The translations under genes were made by a program, and so were the position numbers. 64,000 nt of DNA from NCBI GenBank assembly GCA_003491285.1, contig CP022705.1, positions 741,501-805,500 on the forward strand, written 5' to 3'. The notes under the pieces were generated by a model. It saw only the letters and a list, made by a program, of their open reading frames with translations. It was not told the DNA's origin and did no database searches. Shown here in pieces: positions 39,093 through 49,321 of the stretch. Source of the stretch: Methanobacterium sp. BRmetb2. Lineage in GTDB: Archaea > Methanobacteriota > Methanobacteria > Methanobacteriales > Methanobacteriaceae. How positions within the stretch are numbered: the stretch's first letter is position 1; each line of letters opens with the position of its first letter.

Positions 39093-39294
39093 TAAAATAT
39101 GACTTTAAAATTGCAAGGAGATATATAATCAATGATAGAATATAAAATTATCTACTTGACTTTAGACATTTAAGGTTTTTTATAGTATTAACAGTAATGA
39201 GACCATATTACATGAATATTGTGGATTTTTTAGTTTTAAAATAAGATTATAATGAGTATAACTCTAATTTTTTAAAATGAAACGAAAATAAAAT

Positions 39295-39918
39295 CTAAAT
39301 GGTAAAATTCTTTAAATTATTTAACTTTATTTTATTGTCCGGAAGAATAATAACACCTTCTTCAATATCACCCAACTCAATAAAACTTTTTTTTAGATAA
39401 AAATATCCAGTTAATACAGCTAACCCTGCATCTAACTCATGACTTGAAATATTTTCATGAGAATTATATTCTGAAAAGCTAAAAAGATTAGAATAGTCTT
39501 TAAAATATTGGTAAACATCTTTAATTTTTAACATTTTTTGGACAGTTCTAGGATGAGTTTCTATGAGTTGATATTTAGTTTTAAGTTTTTTGGAAAGATT
39601 TATACCCCTTTTTGTTAGCATTTTCATTCCATGAAATGTAAGCGGTAAAACTCGGCCGTATTTCCTGATTTTTACTTCTGCTTCTCTAAAATGTCCTCCC
39701 CTCTTGCTGCATTCACAATCTTTTTCTAAACAACACCTTCCCCGAGGAAGTGAAGTTGGAGCATCAATAACAATTAGGTCCGGTTTTAACTCATTAATTT
39801 CATCGATTATTTCATCATCAGAGTATAAAACCTTAAAATTCATCTCTGAATTATTTAAAATACATATACCAGTTGAATTATCTGGTCTGCCTGCCAAATC
39901 TATACCTATAATGATCAT
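39295..39918 (-). CDS. DUF429 protein (RNase H-like fold)
   Basis: The protein starts MIIIGIDLAGRPDNSTG, with the acidic strand residue GID, a second DLIVIDAPTSLP and ETHPR, characteristic of DUF429 and the RNase H-like fold. A cysteine-rich insertion (CCLEKDCECSKRGG) lies after the second motif. The frame is open 16 codons further up, but a TATA element (AATTTATATA, minus strand, 39942-39951) lies 25-30 bases before the ATG at 39918, which makes that the likely start of a nearly leaderless message. Function unknown; nuclease activity is possible. Confidence 0.82.
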   Translation of the reverse strand: MIIIGIDLAGRPDNSTGICILNNSEMNFKVLYSDDEIIDEINELKPDLIVIDAPTSLPRGRCCLEKDCECSKRGGHFREAEVKIRKYGRVLPLTFHGMKMLTKRGINLSKKLKTKYQLIETHPRTVQKMLKIKDVYQYFKDYSNLFSFSEYNSHENISSHELDAGLAVLTGYFYLKKSFIELGDIEEGVIILPDNKIKLNNLKNFTI

Positions 39919-40008
39919 ATTGAGTTTGTATCCATTACATCTATATAAATTTAAAATCCAAAACATTTAGTAATTCAAAATTAAAAAATACCGTTTATTG
40001 ATATAATA

Positions 40009-40530
40009 TCAATATGTTTCCAAGTGAATAACCTCATCTATGCTTCTCCGGGTAGGTGGATAAGGTTTTTCATCAGGATAACCAATGGGGATTAATGTTA
40101 CGGGTTTAACACCTTCAGGAATATTCAATACATCAATAACCAAATTTTCATCAAATGAACCAAGCCAACAAGCCCCTAAACCCAGATAATGAGCTGTTAG
40201 AAGCATATTTTGGGTGGCTGCTGCTGCATCTTGGATACAATAAAGATCACTGCCCCTTTCACCATAAACTTCGGCTGAACGATGCATATTTGCACAGACT
40301 ACTAGTATAAATTGAGCTTTAGAAACAAAATCCCTCATATAAGCTGCTTTACCTATTTTCGATCTTTGTTCTTTGTTTTGTACAACAACCACCTCCCAAC
40401 TTTGAATGTTGCCTGCAGAAGGAGCCCATATTCCATTTAAAATGATTTGTTCTATTAATTTATCTTCAACTATTTTATCTTCAAATTTTCTAATACTTCT
40501 TCTATCCTTTATAACCTCTAAAAAATCCAT
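40009..40530 (-). CDS. Nitroreductase family flavoprotein
   Basis: A 173-residue FMN protein with RRSIRKFEDK at the FMN phosphate site, GIWAPSAGNIQSWE, AAATQNMLLTAHYLGLGACWLG and PIGYPDEKP. These are the standard family positions. The electron donor and substrate are unknown; in methanogens F420-linked or NADPH-linked reduction has been suggested for relatives. It follows the Taw2-like gene by 34 bases in the same direction and a GAGGGAT site precedes its ATG. Confidence 0.9.
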   Translation of the reverse strand: MDFLEVIKDRRSIRKFEDKIVEDKLIEQIILNGIWAPSAGNIQSWEVVVVQNKEQRSKIGKAAYMRDFVSKAQFILVVCANMHRSAEVYGERGSDLYCIQDAAAATQNMLLTAHYLGLGACWLGSFDENLVIDVLNIPEGVKPVTLIPIGYPDEKPYPPTRRSIDEVIHLETY

Positions 40531-40564
40531 TATATCCCTCTTATCTAATTATTTAAACCTAATA

Positions 40565-41290
40565 TTAGTTAATTTTTGCATCAATTACCACGTGACAGAC
40601 CCCTGGTGAATACTTTTTTATAACCCTTTCATTCAATATTTGGACATCAAAATCTCTGGCTGCTTCTTTAATCCTTTTGATGGGTCTTTTGAATTTAATT
40701 TTTTCCGGTGCAGACTCATGATAATGGATAATTCCACCTTCATTAAGAGTTTCTAAAGCAATATCCAGGTACTGATGAGTATCGCCAATATATCCCATCA
40801 AAACCCTATCTGCACTTTTTGGAGGATGTACATCTCGACAATTTCCTAAAATCGGTTCAATAATACCATCAACCTTATTTAATTTTATATTTTCACATAA
40901 ATACTCATAAGAAACCGGGTTTATTTCAATAGAATAGATTTTTGAGGGTTTAGAATGACGGGCTATGGGAACTGAAAAATATCCTATACCTGCAAACATG
41001 TCAACCACCACTTCTTCATCCTCAACAAGTTTCGCAATACGCATACGTTCTGTAGAATTGCCCTTAGACCACATGACCTTGGCAACATCTAATTTAAAAA
41101 AACATTTATTTTCTTTATGAATTGTTTCAGTTCCCTGCCCTGCTAGAACCTCAATTTGAGGTTCTCTTTTTAATCCATTTATAGAACCTAATTTAACAAC
41201 TGTTTTAACCCCCTGAACAGACAACAACTCTTCTGGCTGGGGAACATCTTTTTTTAATATCATAACATCCCCAATTAATTTCCATTTCAT
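40565..41290 (-). CDS. taw2: tRNA-Phe wybutosine pathway aminocarboxypropyltransferase, Taw2-like
   Basis: A class I SAM-binding protein of the Trm5/Tyw2 group, with VVDMFAGIGYFSVPIAR and SIEINPVSYEYLCENI. Motif IV reads MGYIGDTHQYL rather than the NLP found in Trm5, and the GGIIHYHE strand follows, both features of archaeal Taw2. Taw2 transfers the 3-amino-3-carboxypropyl group of SAM to the tricyclic base at G37 of tRNA-Phe. The Trm5 N-terminal domain is absent and the length of 241 residues matches short archaeal Taw2 proteins. Confidence 0.82.
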   Translation of the reverse strand: MKWKLIGDVMILKKDVPQPEELLSVQGVKTVVKLGSINGLKREPQIEVLAGQGTETIHKENKCFFKLDVAKVMWSKGNSTERMRIAKLVEDEEVVVDMFAGIGYFSVPIARHSKPSKIYSIEINPVSYEYLCENIKLNKVDGIIEPILGNCRDVHPPKSADRVLMGYIGDTHQYLDIALETLNEGGIIHYHESAPEKIKFKRPIKRIKEAARDFDVQILNERVIKKYSPGVCHVVIDAKIN

Positions 41291-41645
41291 GGAAAAATCT
41301 ATGTCATTTATACAAATTATACATTACGAATAAAAATGATATTTAAATCGAATAACATGCTTTAATTTCCAAATTGTCCATAAATATCGATTAAGCAAGA
41401 ATAATTAATAAAAATATCGTATATTAATTTAAAATTATTTTTTAATAATATTAATCACCTAAAAATATAGTTTAATCTATAATTGACTAAAAATCGTAAT
41501 TGAGTAACCTATCCTGACTAATTGATTATATAAAAACTTTTTATCAATTTAATTTTTTCATTAATCAAGACTCAAGACAAAAAAAATAACTATTAGAATT
41601 TATCAATATCCTATTAATTTCTAAAGAATTCTCAGGGGAGATAAA
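41291..41645. other. Intergenic region upstream of purP
   Basis: These 355 AT-rich bases separate taw2 from the divergent purP gene. A TATA element TTATATAAAAA at 41526-41536 probably drives purP with a leader of about 90 bases. A weak TATA-like TTTGTATAAAT on the minus strand near 41312 could drive taw2 as a leaderless message. No gene was seen. Confidence 0.5.
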
Positions 41646-42737
41646 ATGAGTAAAGTAAACAGACAAGAAATACTTAGTATCCTTGATGATTATGACAAGG
41701 AAAATATAACCATTGCGACTTTAGGAAGTCACACATCACTACATATATTGAAAGGAGCAAAAGAAGAAGGTTTTAAAACTGCTGTTGTTTGTGAAAAAGG
41801 ACGAGAAGTTCCCTACAAAAGATTTAATGTTGCAGATGAATACATCATGGTAGATCAATTCAAAGATATAATAAATGAAGAGGTTCAATCCCAACTAAGA
41901 GATATGAATAGTATTGTGGTGCCTCACGGATCTTTCGTCGCCTACGCTGGTCTTGACCGTGTGGAAAACGATTTTTTTGTGCCTATGTTTGGAAACCGGG
42001 ACATTCTAAGATGGGAATCTGAGAGAGATCTGGAAAGAAAATTAATGATTGAATCAGATATAAGAATACCCAACAAATATAAAAACCATAAAGAAATTGA
42101 CAGAACAGTTATGGTTAAGTTTCCTGGAGCAAGAGGAGGAAAAGGATATTTTGTTGCCTCATCAACTGATGAATTCAATGAGAAAATTGATTCCATGCTT
42201 AAAAGGAAATGGATAGAACCAGAAGATGTTGATAAAGCCCACATCGAGGAATATGTTTCTGGATGTAATTATTGTATTCACTTCTTTTACTCAGCACTTA
42301 AAGATGAAGTGGAAGTTCTGGGAATGGATAGCCGATTTGAATCAAACATCGATGGTTTGTGCAGAATACCTGCAAAAGACCAGTTAGATATTGGACTAGA
42401 TCCATCCTATGTTATAACCGGGAATCATCCAGTAGTTATGAGAGAATCTCTACTCCCACAAGTATTTGATATAGGAGATAACTTAGTTGAAGCAGCTAAA
42501 GAATTAGTGCCCCCTGGAATGAATGGTCCATTCTGTTTACAGACCCTATGTACTGATGATCTGGAAATAGTGGTATTTGAGATGAGTGCCCGAATTGATG
42601 GAGGAACCAACAGTTTCATGCATGCATCTGCATACAGCTATCTCATGTTCGGCCAATTTATGAGTATGGGTCGAAGAATTGCTCGTGAAATTAAAAACGG
42701 AATAAAAGAAGATAAACTAGATGTAATAATCACCTAA
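41646..42737 (+). CDS. purP: Formate-dependent FAICAR synthetase
   Basis: PurP makes FAICAR from AICAR, formate and ATP in archaeal purine synthesis. This 363-residue ATP-grasp protein shows IATLGSHTSLHIL at the substrate-binding N-terminus, FPGARGGKGYFVA in the ATP loop and EMSARIDGGTNS near the C-terminus. GGGGAGAT precedes the ATG. purM lies 4 kb downstream on the same strand but with other genes between. Confidence 0.93.
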   Translation: MSKVNRQEILSILDDYDKENITIATLGSHTSLHILKGAKEEGFKTAVVCEKGREVPYKRFNVADEYIMVDQFKDIINEEVQSQLRDMNSIVVPHGSFVAYAGLDRVENDFFVPMFGNRDILRWESERDLERKLMIESDIRIPNKYKNHKEIDRTVMVKFPGARGGKGYFVASSTDEFNEKIDSMLKRKWIEPEDVDKAHIEEYVSGCNYCIHFFYSALKDEVEVLGMDSRFESNIDGLCRIPAKDQLDIGLDPSYVITGNHPVVMRESLLPQVFDIGDNLVEAAKELVPPGMNGPFCLQTLCTDDLEIVVFEMSARIDGGTNSFMHASAYSYLMFGQFMSMGRRIAREIKNGIKEDKLDVIIT

Positions 42738-42960
42738 TTACATCTTTTTAATTTTTTAAGAACTGTCTAAAAACTAAAGTTATAAGATTATTTTTTTTAA
42801 AGATTTATTAATCATGAAAAAGATACTAATATTGGATAAGGTTTGAAAATTGTCTCTATTTTTTAAACCGAATAATTTATTATATCAGATTTGTAAAATG
42901 AAATTGATTCTATAAAATTTCCTTTAATAAATTAATAAATAAAATTACCATACCAACAAT

Positions 42961-42970
42961 ATTTATATAA
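42961..42970 (+). promoter_or_regulatory. TATA box of psmB
   Basis: CAACAATATTTATATAACATG is a consensus-like TATA element. The predicted start near 42990 leaves a leader of about 44 bases with AGAGGTG before the ATG. Confidence 0.55.
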
Positions 42971-43033
42971 CATGAAATCTAAGTTAGGGTTAGAAACTAT
43001 TTTTGTTATTATTTTTTATTTAGAGGTGTACTC

Positions 43034-43666
43034 ATGAATGATAAAGATCGATTAAAAGGCACTACCACTGTCGCAATAACTTGTAAAGATGGAGTTGTTT
43101 TTGCTACAGAAAGGAGAGCTACAATGGGTAACTTAATTGCCCATAAGGTTGCTGATAAAATTTTCAAAATTGATGATCATATCGGAGCAACCATTGCTGG
43201 GGCTGTCTCAGATGCACAAAGCCTCATGAAATACATAAGTGCAGAAGTAGCACTTTACAAACTAAGAAACGGCGAGAAGATTAGTATCGAATCTGCCGCG
43301 GCTCTTGCCTCAAACATTTTACACTCATCTAGATTTTATCCATTTTTCGTTCAAACATTAATCGGAGGAATTGATGACACTGGAGCTAAAGTTTACTCAC
43401 TTGACCCTACCGGTGGAATGATTGAAGATAAATTTATTTCAACCGGCTCTGGATCACCAGTAGCATATGGTGTCCTAGAAGACCGGTATACTGATGACGT
43501 GTACATTGAAGAGGGTGTTGACATTGCTATTAGAGCCATTAAATCTGCTATGGAACGAGATGCTTTTTCTGGAAACGGCATACTTGTAGCCACAATAACT
43601 GCAGATGAAGGTTTTAAAAAGCTTACAAAAGAAGAAGTTGAAAAAAAGATTAAAGATATTGCCTGA
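43034..43666 (+). CDS. psmB: Proteasome beta subunit
   Basis: The catalytic subunit of the archaeal 20S proteasome. A nine-residue propeptide (MNDKDRLKG) is followed by the nucleophile threonine at residue 10 (TTTVAITCKDGVVFATE). The lysine that activates it lies in AHKVADKI, and the later acidic and SGNGI motifs are present. The protein is 210 residues long, as expected. No alpha subunit or PAN ATPase gene is in this window. A perfect palindrome follows its stop codon by about 50 bases. Confidence 0.96.
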   Translation: MNDKDRLKGTTTVAITCKDGVVFATERRATMGNLIAHKVADKIFKIDDHIGATIAGAVSDAQSLMKYISAEVALYKLRNGEKISIESAAALASNILHSSRFYPFFVQTLIGGIDDTGAKVYSLDPTGGMIEDKFISTGSGSPVAYGVLEDRYTDDVYIEEGVDIAIRAIKSAMERDAFSGNGILVATITADEGFKKLTKEEVEKKIKDIA

Positions 43667-43716
43667 TTTTACAGATAATTTATAGAACTTTTTTTTAATT
43701 AATTAACGCTTTTAAG

Positions 43717-43736
43717 CTGTGAACAATTGTTCACAG
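43717..43736. terminator. Perfect 20-base palindrome between psmB and fttA
   Basis: CTGTGAACAATTGTTCACAG is a perfect inverted repeat followed by a T-rich stretch (TCTTATTTCTATTTTTTTC). It can fold into a strong hairpin after psmB and before fttA, whose ATG is 30 bases away. It may terminate psmB transcription, or act in the fttA leader as an operator or RNA control element. Confidence 0.55.
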
Positions 43737-43766
43737 TCTTATTTCTATTTTTTTCGAAGTGATGTT

Positions 43767-45674
43767 ATGGGATCAGAGATTCTAGAAGAAATTAAAAATA
43801 CAATAATACATAGATTGCCACAAAGAGTTCAAGTAGCTAAAGTGGAATTTGAAGGTCCTGAAGTTGTTATATACACCAAAAACCCGGAAATTATAACCGA
43901 AAATGGTGAACTTATAAGAGACTTGGCAAAAGATATTAGAAAAAGGATAATAATCCGTTCTGATCGTTCTGTGCTTATGGATCCAGAAAAATCAATAAAA
44001 AAAATACATGAAATCGTGCCAGAAGATGCTAAGATAACCAATATTTCGTTTGATGAAGTTACATGTGAAGTCATAATAGAAGCCCGGAAACCAGGATTAG
44101 TAATCGGAAAATATGGGGCCACATCAAGAGAAATAGTAAGAAGAATTGGTTGGGCGCCCAAAATATTGAGAACACCCCCAATTTCATCTGAAATTATACA
44201 AAGAATAAGAAGAACTCTTAGAAAAAACAGCAAAGAACGAAAACAAATCTTACAACAATTGGGGAATCGAATACACCAAGAAATAAAGGCAGAAAACGAT
44301 TGGGCCAGAATAACTTCTCTTGGAGGGTTTAGAGAGGTTGGTAGATCATGTTTATTTTTACAAACACCCAATAGCAAGGTTTTACTCGATTGTGGTGTTA
44401 ATGTAGCTGGTGCAGACGAAAAAAGTGCGTATCCATATTTGAATGTTCCAGAATTTGTCCTTGATGATTTAGATGCAGTTATCATATCACACGCCCACCT
44501 TGATCACTCTGGATTTTTACCATATCTCTACCATTATGGATATGAGGGACCAGTTTACTGTACTACACCTACTAGAGATTTAATGACGCTTTTACAACTG
44601 GATCATATAGACATAGCCCATAGAGAAGACAGTCCACTTCCATTTAATGTAAAACACGTTAAAAAAAGCATTAAACATACAATAACACTTGATTATGGCG
44701 AAGTTACTGATATTGCTCCAGATATTCGCCTTACCCTTCATAATGCAGGTCATATTTTAGGTTCGGCCATGGCCCATATGCACATAGGTGATGGACAACA
44801 CAACATGGTATACACTGGAGACTTTAAATTTGAAAGAAGTCGACTATTAGAACCATCTGTATTTAAATTTCCACGAATTGAATCATTAGTAATGGAAAGT
44901 ACTTACGGTGGCCACGATGATGTCCAGACCAGCCGAAATAACGCGGAAAAAGATCTTATCAAAACTATCTATAATACTCTGCAGCGCGGAGGTAAAATAT
45001 TAATCCCTGTATTCGCGGTTGGAAGAGCTCAAGAACTTATGATAGTGCTTGAAGAGTATATACGGCACGGAATAATAGATGAAGTTCCTATTTATATTGA
45101 TGGAATGATATGGGAAGCTACTGCCATTCATACCGCCCGTCCGGAGTATTTGAGCAAAGATTTAAGAGATCAAATATTTCATATCGGCAGAAATCCATTT
45201 ATTTCAGATGTGTTCCACAAGGTGAATGGAATCGACGAAAGAAAGGAAATTGTAGAGGGAGAACCTTCCATAATTCTTTCAACATCAGGTATGCTTACTG
45301 GAGGAAATTCTGTAGAATACTTCAAATGGTTATGTGGAGATGAGAGAAATTCCCTAGTCTTTGTTGGTTATCAGGCTGAAGGTTCTTTGGGAAGACGAAT
45401 ACAAAAAGGATGGAAGGAAATTCCACTAAAAGAAGATGGGAAAACAAATGTTTACAATGTTAAAATGAATATTAAAACCATTGATGGATTCAGTGGACAC
45501 TCTGACCGTAAACAACTTATGGATTACGTTAGAAAAATCTCTCCAAAACCTGAAAAAGTATTAATATGTCACGGTGACAATTATAAAACAATGGATTTAG
45601 CCTCAAGCATTTATAGAAGCTACAAAATAGAAACTAAAACTCCTATGAATCTTGAAACAGTTAGGATACAGTAG
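43767..45674 (+). CDS. fttA: aCPSF1/FttA, beta-CASP ribonuclease and transcription termination factor
   Basis: The protein has two N-terminal KH-type domains ([22 protein letters not shown] motif in the second), then a metallo-beta-lactamase domain with [14 protein letters not shown], an inserted beta-CASP domain and the final [10 protein letters not shown] histidine motif. Archaeal aCPSF1 (FttA) cuts RNA and releases RNA polymerase at gene ends; the Methanothermobacter homologue is MTH1203. The frame is open 16 codons upstream, but those include the palindrome; the ATG at 43767 behind AGTGATGTT gives the usual length of 635 residues. Confidence 0.95.
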   Translation: MGSEILEEIKNTIIHRLPQRVQVAKVEFEGPEVVIYTKNPEIITENGELIRDLAKDIRKRIIIRSDRSVLMDPEKSIKKIHEIVPEDAKITNISFDEVTCEVIIEARKPGLVIGKYGATSREIVRRIGWAPKILRTPPISSEIIQRIRRTLRKNSKERKQILQQLGNRIHQEIKAENDWARITSLGGFREVGRSCLFLQTPNSKVLLDCGVNVAGADEKSAYPYLNVPEFVLDDLDAVIISHAHLDHSGFLPYLYHYGYEGPVYCTTPTRDLMTLLQLDHIDIAHREDSPLPFNVKHVKKSIKHTITLDYGEVTDIAPDIRLTLHNAGHILGSAMAHMHIGDGQHNMVYTGDFKFERSRLLEPSVFKFPRIESLVMESTYGGHDDVQTSRNNAEKDLIKTIYNTLQRGGKILIPVFAVGRAQELMIVLEEYIRHGIIDEVPIYIDGMIWEATAIHTARPEYLSKDLRDQIFHIGRNPFISDVFHKVNGIDERKEIVEGEPSIILSTSGMLTGGNSVEYFKWLCGDERNSLVFVGYQAEGSLGRRIQKGWKEIPLKEDGKTNVYNVKMNIKTIDGFSGHSDRKQLMDYVRKISPKPEKVLICHGDNYKTMDLASSIYRSYKIETKTPMNLETVRIQ

Positions 45675-45852
45675 ATCTTTAAATATTGTGACATTAATAA
45701 TGAATAAATGAATTATTATCTTCATTAAAATTCCCATGCCCCTAAAAAGGCATACCAGAATAATGATAAACATTTATTAAGCGCCAGAACAAATAACAGA
45801 TTATTTAAAAGACTTTATTATTTTTTATTATTTGAAAGAGTTGGTAGATACC

Positions 45853-46884
45853 ATGGTAACCTATTCAGAATCAGGGGTAGATATAAGTTTAGAAGAACTC
45901 ACCATTAAAGCCTTGACTTCCAAGTTGAAAAAAACTTTAAATTATAGGGAAATTATAACCGAATCAGGCCATTTTGCTGCTCTTGTAAAATTAGGAAACA
46001 AAGCAATTGCAATGAGCACTGATGGGGTTGGAAGCAAGATTCTAGTGGCAAAAATGATGGATAAATACGATACAGTAGGTATTGATTGTATTGCCATGGT
46101 AGTAAACGATATTTTATGTGTCGGAGCCGAACCAATAGCTCTGGTGGATTATCTGGCAGTAGAAAAACCAGAACCCATGATAGCAGAACAAATAGGAATA
46201 GGACTATCAAAAGGAGCAGAAGAGTCTGAAATAGCCATAATTGGTGGTGAAACAGCTTCTCTTCCTGAAATCGTCAATGATTTTGATCTAGCTGGAACTG
46301 GAATAGGTTTAGTGGATATCGACAGAATCATTACTGGAAAAGACATTAAAGATGGCGACGTCTTAATTGGAATAAAAAGTAATGGAATCCATAGCAATGG
46401 ACTAAGTCTGGCCCGGAAAGTATTTTTTGATAAAGCAGAATTGAATATAGATGATCCTCTGCCTGGTTATTCTGATATTAATGTAGGTGAAGAATTACTG
46501 AAACCTACTACCATATATGTCAAGGCCATAATGAAAATATTAAAAAGCGATTTAAATATTCATGGATTGGCCCATATAACTGGAGGCGGATTTTTAAATC
46601 TTAAAAGACTTAAAAAAGGTATAAGTTATAATATCACAAATTTACCTGATCTTCCACCAATTTTTAAATCAATATACTCTCTTAACGTGCCCTTAAATGA
46701 AATGTACCGGGTGTTCAACATGGGCATAGGTTTTGTGGTGATAGTATCCCCTGAAGATTCCAAAAAAGCCTTGGAAATTATCAGAGAATACCACCACGCA
46801 TATGAAATTGGAACAGTTTCAGAGGACTATGAAGAAATTGTAACTATAAAAACATTTGATGGGAACATTATTAAATTCAAATAA
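45853..46884 (+). CDS. purM: Phosphoribosylformylglycinamidine cyclo-ligase (AIR synthetase)
   Basis: PurM closes the imidazole ring in purine synthesis with ATP. The sequence begins [11 protein letters not shown], as in the family, and includes [31 protein letters not shown] and [13 protein letters not shown]. The open frame starts at a TTG at 45832, but the ATG at 45853 follows TTGGTAGATA and matches the family start. A small hairpin (ATGCC-GGCAT, near 45737) lies in the 178-base gap before it. The next gene, comC, starts about 50 bases after its stop. Confidence 0.94.
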   Translation: MVTYSESGVDISLEELTIKALTSKLKKTLNYREIITESGHFAALVKLGNKAIAMSTDGVGSKILVAKMMDKYDTVGIDCIAMVVNDILCVGAEPIALVDYLAVEKPEPMIAEQIGIGLSKGAEESEIAIIGGETASLPEIVNDFDLAGTGIGLVDIDRIITGKDIKDGDVLIGIKSNGIHSNGLSLARKVFFDKAELNIDDPLPGYSDINVGEELLKPTTIYVKAIMKILKSDLNIHGLAHITGGGFLNLKRLKKGISYNITNLPDLPPIFKSIYSLNVPLNEMYRVFNMGIGFVVIVSPEDSKKALEIIREYHHAYEIGTVSEDYEEIVTIKTFDGNIIKFK

Positions 46885-46937
46885 TTGATTTTAATAATTG
46901 ATTTTAAGTATACAGTTTGTATTTAGAGAGGGATAAC

Positions 46938-47966
46938 ATGAAAATAAGTGCAAAACAGGAAAAATCAATAATAATTAAAATTTTAACAGAAATGGACGTA
47001 CCTTTAACTGAAGCAGAGATAGTTGCAGATGTTACAACAGATGCAGACTTTAAAGGATTTTCATCTCACGGCATCGGAAGATTCCCTCAATATGTAACTG
47101 GTTTGAAAGTGGGAACAATTAAGCCAGGGGTAGAAATAACTGTGGAAAAAGAAAGTATTTCCACTGCACTTTTGAATGGTAACCATAACTTTGGTCATGT
47201 TGTAACCTATAAAGGAATGGAAATAGCAATTGAAAAAGCGAAAGAGACTGGTATTGGTTTAGTGGGAATACATAACTCCAATCATTTTGGTGTTGCTGGT
47301 TATTACTCAGATATGGCTATTATGCAAGATATGATAGGAATTGTAATTGCCAATACTGAACCAGCAGTAGCTCCTATCGGAGGAAAAGAACCTATACTTG
47401 GTACTAATCCTATTGCTATTGGAATTCCATCTGATAAGAATTACGTATCTGTGGATATGGCCACCTCTGCCTCTGCCCGTGGAAAATTATTAGAAGCTGC
47501 AAGAAAGGGTCAAAAAATTCCTGAAAATGTGGCGCTAGATGCTGAGGGTAACCCCACCATAAACCCTGAAGCAGCTTTAAAAGGTTCTATTCTGCCTTTT
47601 GGTGCTCATAAAGGATATGCACTTGCATTTATGATTGAACTACTTGCAGGACCCCTTGTTAGAGCATCGTTTGGGAAAAATGTGACGGGAACTGCAAATC
47701 CAAATGAAATGTGCACCAAGGGTGATTTAATAGCAGCAATAGACCCTTCTAAATTTGTAGATGTAAATGAATTCAAAGTAGATGTAGATGAATTTATCAG
47801 CGAAATAAAATCTGAAGAAAATATTTTCATTCCAGGAGATATGGAGGTAAGGAATGTCAAAAGATTCAGTGAAAAAGGAATAGACATAGACAACAACCTT
47901 TTTAAACAGATAAAAGAAATATCTGATGAATTATCAGTCGACCTGGAGGAAATTTTAAGTGAATAG
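46938..47966 (+). CDS. comC: Sulfolactate dehydrogenase
   Basis: ComC oxidises sulfolactate to sulfopyruvate with NAD in coenzyme M synthesis. It belongs to the malate/L-lactate dehydrogenase type 2 family, with [24 protein letters not shown] and [11 protein letters not shown]. The ATG at 46938 follows GAGAGGGAT, although the frame is open from a TTG at 46917. Substrate assignment within this family needs context, and comD and comE directly follow, with an 8-base overlap into comD. This makes the CoM role very likely. Confidence 0.9.
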   Translation: MKISAKQEKSIIIKILTEMDVPLTEAEIVADVTTDADFKGFSSHGIGRFPQYVTGLKVGTIKPGVEITVEKESISTALLNGNHNFGHVVTYKGMEIAIEKAKETGIGLVGIHNSNHFGVAGYYSDMAIMQDMIGIVIANTEPAVAPIGGKEPILGTNPIAIGIPSDKNYVSVDMATSASARGKLLEAARKGQKIPENVALDAEGNPTINPEAALKGSILPFGAHKGYALAFMIELLAGPLVRASFGKNVTGTANPNEMCTKGDLIAAIDPSKFVDVNEFKVDVDEFISEIKSEENIFIPGDMEVRNVKRFSEKGIDIDNNLFKQIKEISDELSVDLEEILSE

Positions 47967-48450
47967 TAGTGAAGCTGTCTATAATGCATTAAAGGAAGCA
48001 GACATAAATTTTATAGTAAGTTTACCCTGTGTAAATCTGGGAAAAATACTAGAAATGGTTGAATGCGATCCTGAAATTATACATGTACCAGTTACTAGGG
48101 AAGAGGAAGGATTTGGAATAGCTGCAGGTGCTTATTTTGGTGGAAAAAATCCAGCTATTTTAATGCAAAATTCCGGGCTTGGTAACTCAGTTAATGTACT
48201 GGCTTCCCTCTATGAGTTGTATAAAATACCAATTCTCATGATCATCAGTCATCGAGGTACTAAAGGAGAACCAATTATTGCCCAAGTACCTATGGGAAAG
48301 GCTACCCCCGATATTCTAAAAACTCTCAAAATCCCATATTTTAACCCTAAAACTCCAGAGGAAGGATTTGAAACTATAAAAAAAGGTTGGAGTCTGGCTA
48401 AAAAAGAAAATAAACCTGTAAGTATATTACTAGAGATAAGTTTCTGGTAA
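47959..48450 (+). CDS. comD: Sulfopyruvate decarboxylase, alpha subunit
   Basis: ComD with ComE decarboxylates sulfopyruvate to sulfoacetaldehyde with thiamine diphosphate. This 163-residue chain is the pyrimidine-binding half: [14 protein letters not shown], the catalytic glutamate in [14 protein letters not shown] and [10 protein letters not shown]. It starts at a GTG inside the end of comC, behind GGAGGAAATTTTAA, so translation is coupled. Splitting of the enzyme into two genes is usual in Methanobacteriales. Confidence 0.94.
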   Translation: MNSSEAVYNALKEADINFIVSLPCVNLGKILEMVECDPEIIHVPVTREEEGFGIAAGAYFGGKNPAILMQNSGLGNSVNVLASLYELYKIPILMIISHRGTKGEPIIAQVPMGKATPDILKTLKIPYFNPKTPEEGFETIKKGWSLAKKENKPVSILLEISFW

Positions 48451-48472
48451 TTTTCTGGGAGTAAGTGATTAG

Positions 48473-49024
48473 ATGGAACGTATAGAAGCCATGGAAATTA
48501 TTGCAGAAAATTTAAAGGAAGAACTCTTGATTTGTAATATTGGGTTCCCATCCAGGGAATTATATGCTGTTAAAGATTCTGCTACCCATTTTTACATGTT
48601 GGGATCAATGGGGATGGCCTCTTCAATCGGACTGGGATTAGCACTCTCTATTGATCGAAAAGTTGTCGTTTTTGATGGTGATGGATCAATACTAATGAAT
48701 ATGGGCACTCTGGCCACCATATACAATCATAGCCCTCAAAATTTGATTTTAGTTGTTTTTGACAATGAATGTTATGGTTCTACTGGTTCACAGTGTACTT
48801 ATGCCACCACTGTAGATTTAGGAAAAGTTGCTAAGGCAGTTGGATTCGAAAAGACGTACTGTTTCCGTGATAGTATAAATTTTGAAGATATATTAAAAAT
48901 TAAAGGACCAGTTTTTGTTCATATTAAAGTAGAACCCGGAAATGCAGATGTTCCTATAATAGATCTGAGTCCTGAAGAAATAAAAAGTAGATTTATTAAT
49001 GAGATTAATAGTAAAAGGGATTAA
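48473..49024 (+). CDS. comE: Sulfopyruvate decarboxylase, beta subunit
   Basis: The 183-residue diphosphate-binding half of sulfopyruvate decarboxylase. It carries [15 protein letters not shown] and the thiamine diphosphate motif [10 protein letters not shown] ending with [13 protein letters not shown] precedes the ATG, 22 bases after the comD stop. The operon comC-comD-comE covers the last known steps to sulfoacetaldehyde, while comB is about 34 kb away and comA is outside the window. Confidence 0.94.
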   Translation: MERIEAMEIIAENLKEELLICNIGFPSRELYAVKDSATHFYMLGSMGMASSIGLGLALSIDRKVVVFDGDGSILMNMGTLATIYNHSPQNLILVVFDNECYGSTGSQCTYATTVDLGKVAKAVGFEKTYCFRDSINFEDILKIKGPVFVHIKVEPGNADVPIIDLSPEEIKSRFINEINSKRD

Positions 49025-49033
49025 ATTTTCAAT

Positions 49034-49321
49034 TTATTTTCTTCTTTTTTGAAATTCTAAAAAAAGTTCGTCAATATCTACTTTTTTGTAGACTAAAAGC
49101 ATTAATGTGTGAAATATAAGATCTGTTGCCTCGTAAACAAGATTTTCATTATTTTTAGATGCTATTATAACTTCGGCTGCTTCTTCACCAATCTTTTCCA
49201 GTATTTTATCTTCTGCTAATTTTTCATCATCCATCATCAATTTGGAAGTGTAAGAATCTATGGGATTATCTCGCCTATCCTCCAAGATTTCATAAACTTC
49301 ACTTATTATTTTCTCTTTCAC
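49034..49321 (-). CDS. hisE: Phosphoribosyl-ATP pyrophosphatase
   Basis: HisE removes pyrophosphate from phosphoribosyl-ATP, the second step of histidine synthesis. The all-helical 95-residue chain shows the metal-binding motifs [12 protein letters not shown] and YEATDLIFH. It begins with GTG at 49321 behind GGAGAG, and this start overlaps the last 23 bases of the upstream CBS-ParB gene. Its stop is only 9 bases from the convergent comE stop. No other histidine gene is nearby. Confidence 0.93.
   Translation of the reverse strand: MKEKIISEVYEILEDRRDNPIDSYTSKLMMDDEKLAEDKILEKIGEEAAEVIIASKNNENLVYEATDLIFHTLMLLVYKKVDIDELFLEFQKRRK

Noticed and set aside
43829..44485. 218-codon minus-strand frame inside fttA
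   Set aside because: It lies wholly opposite conserved KH and beta-lactamase domains of FttA and has no ribosome-binding site of its own.
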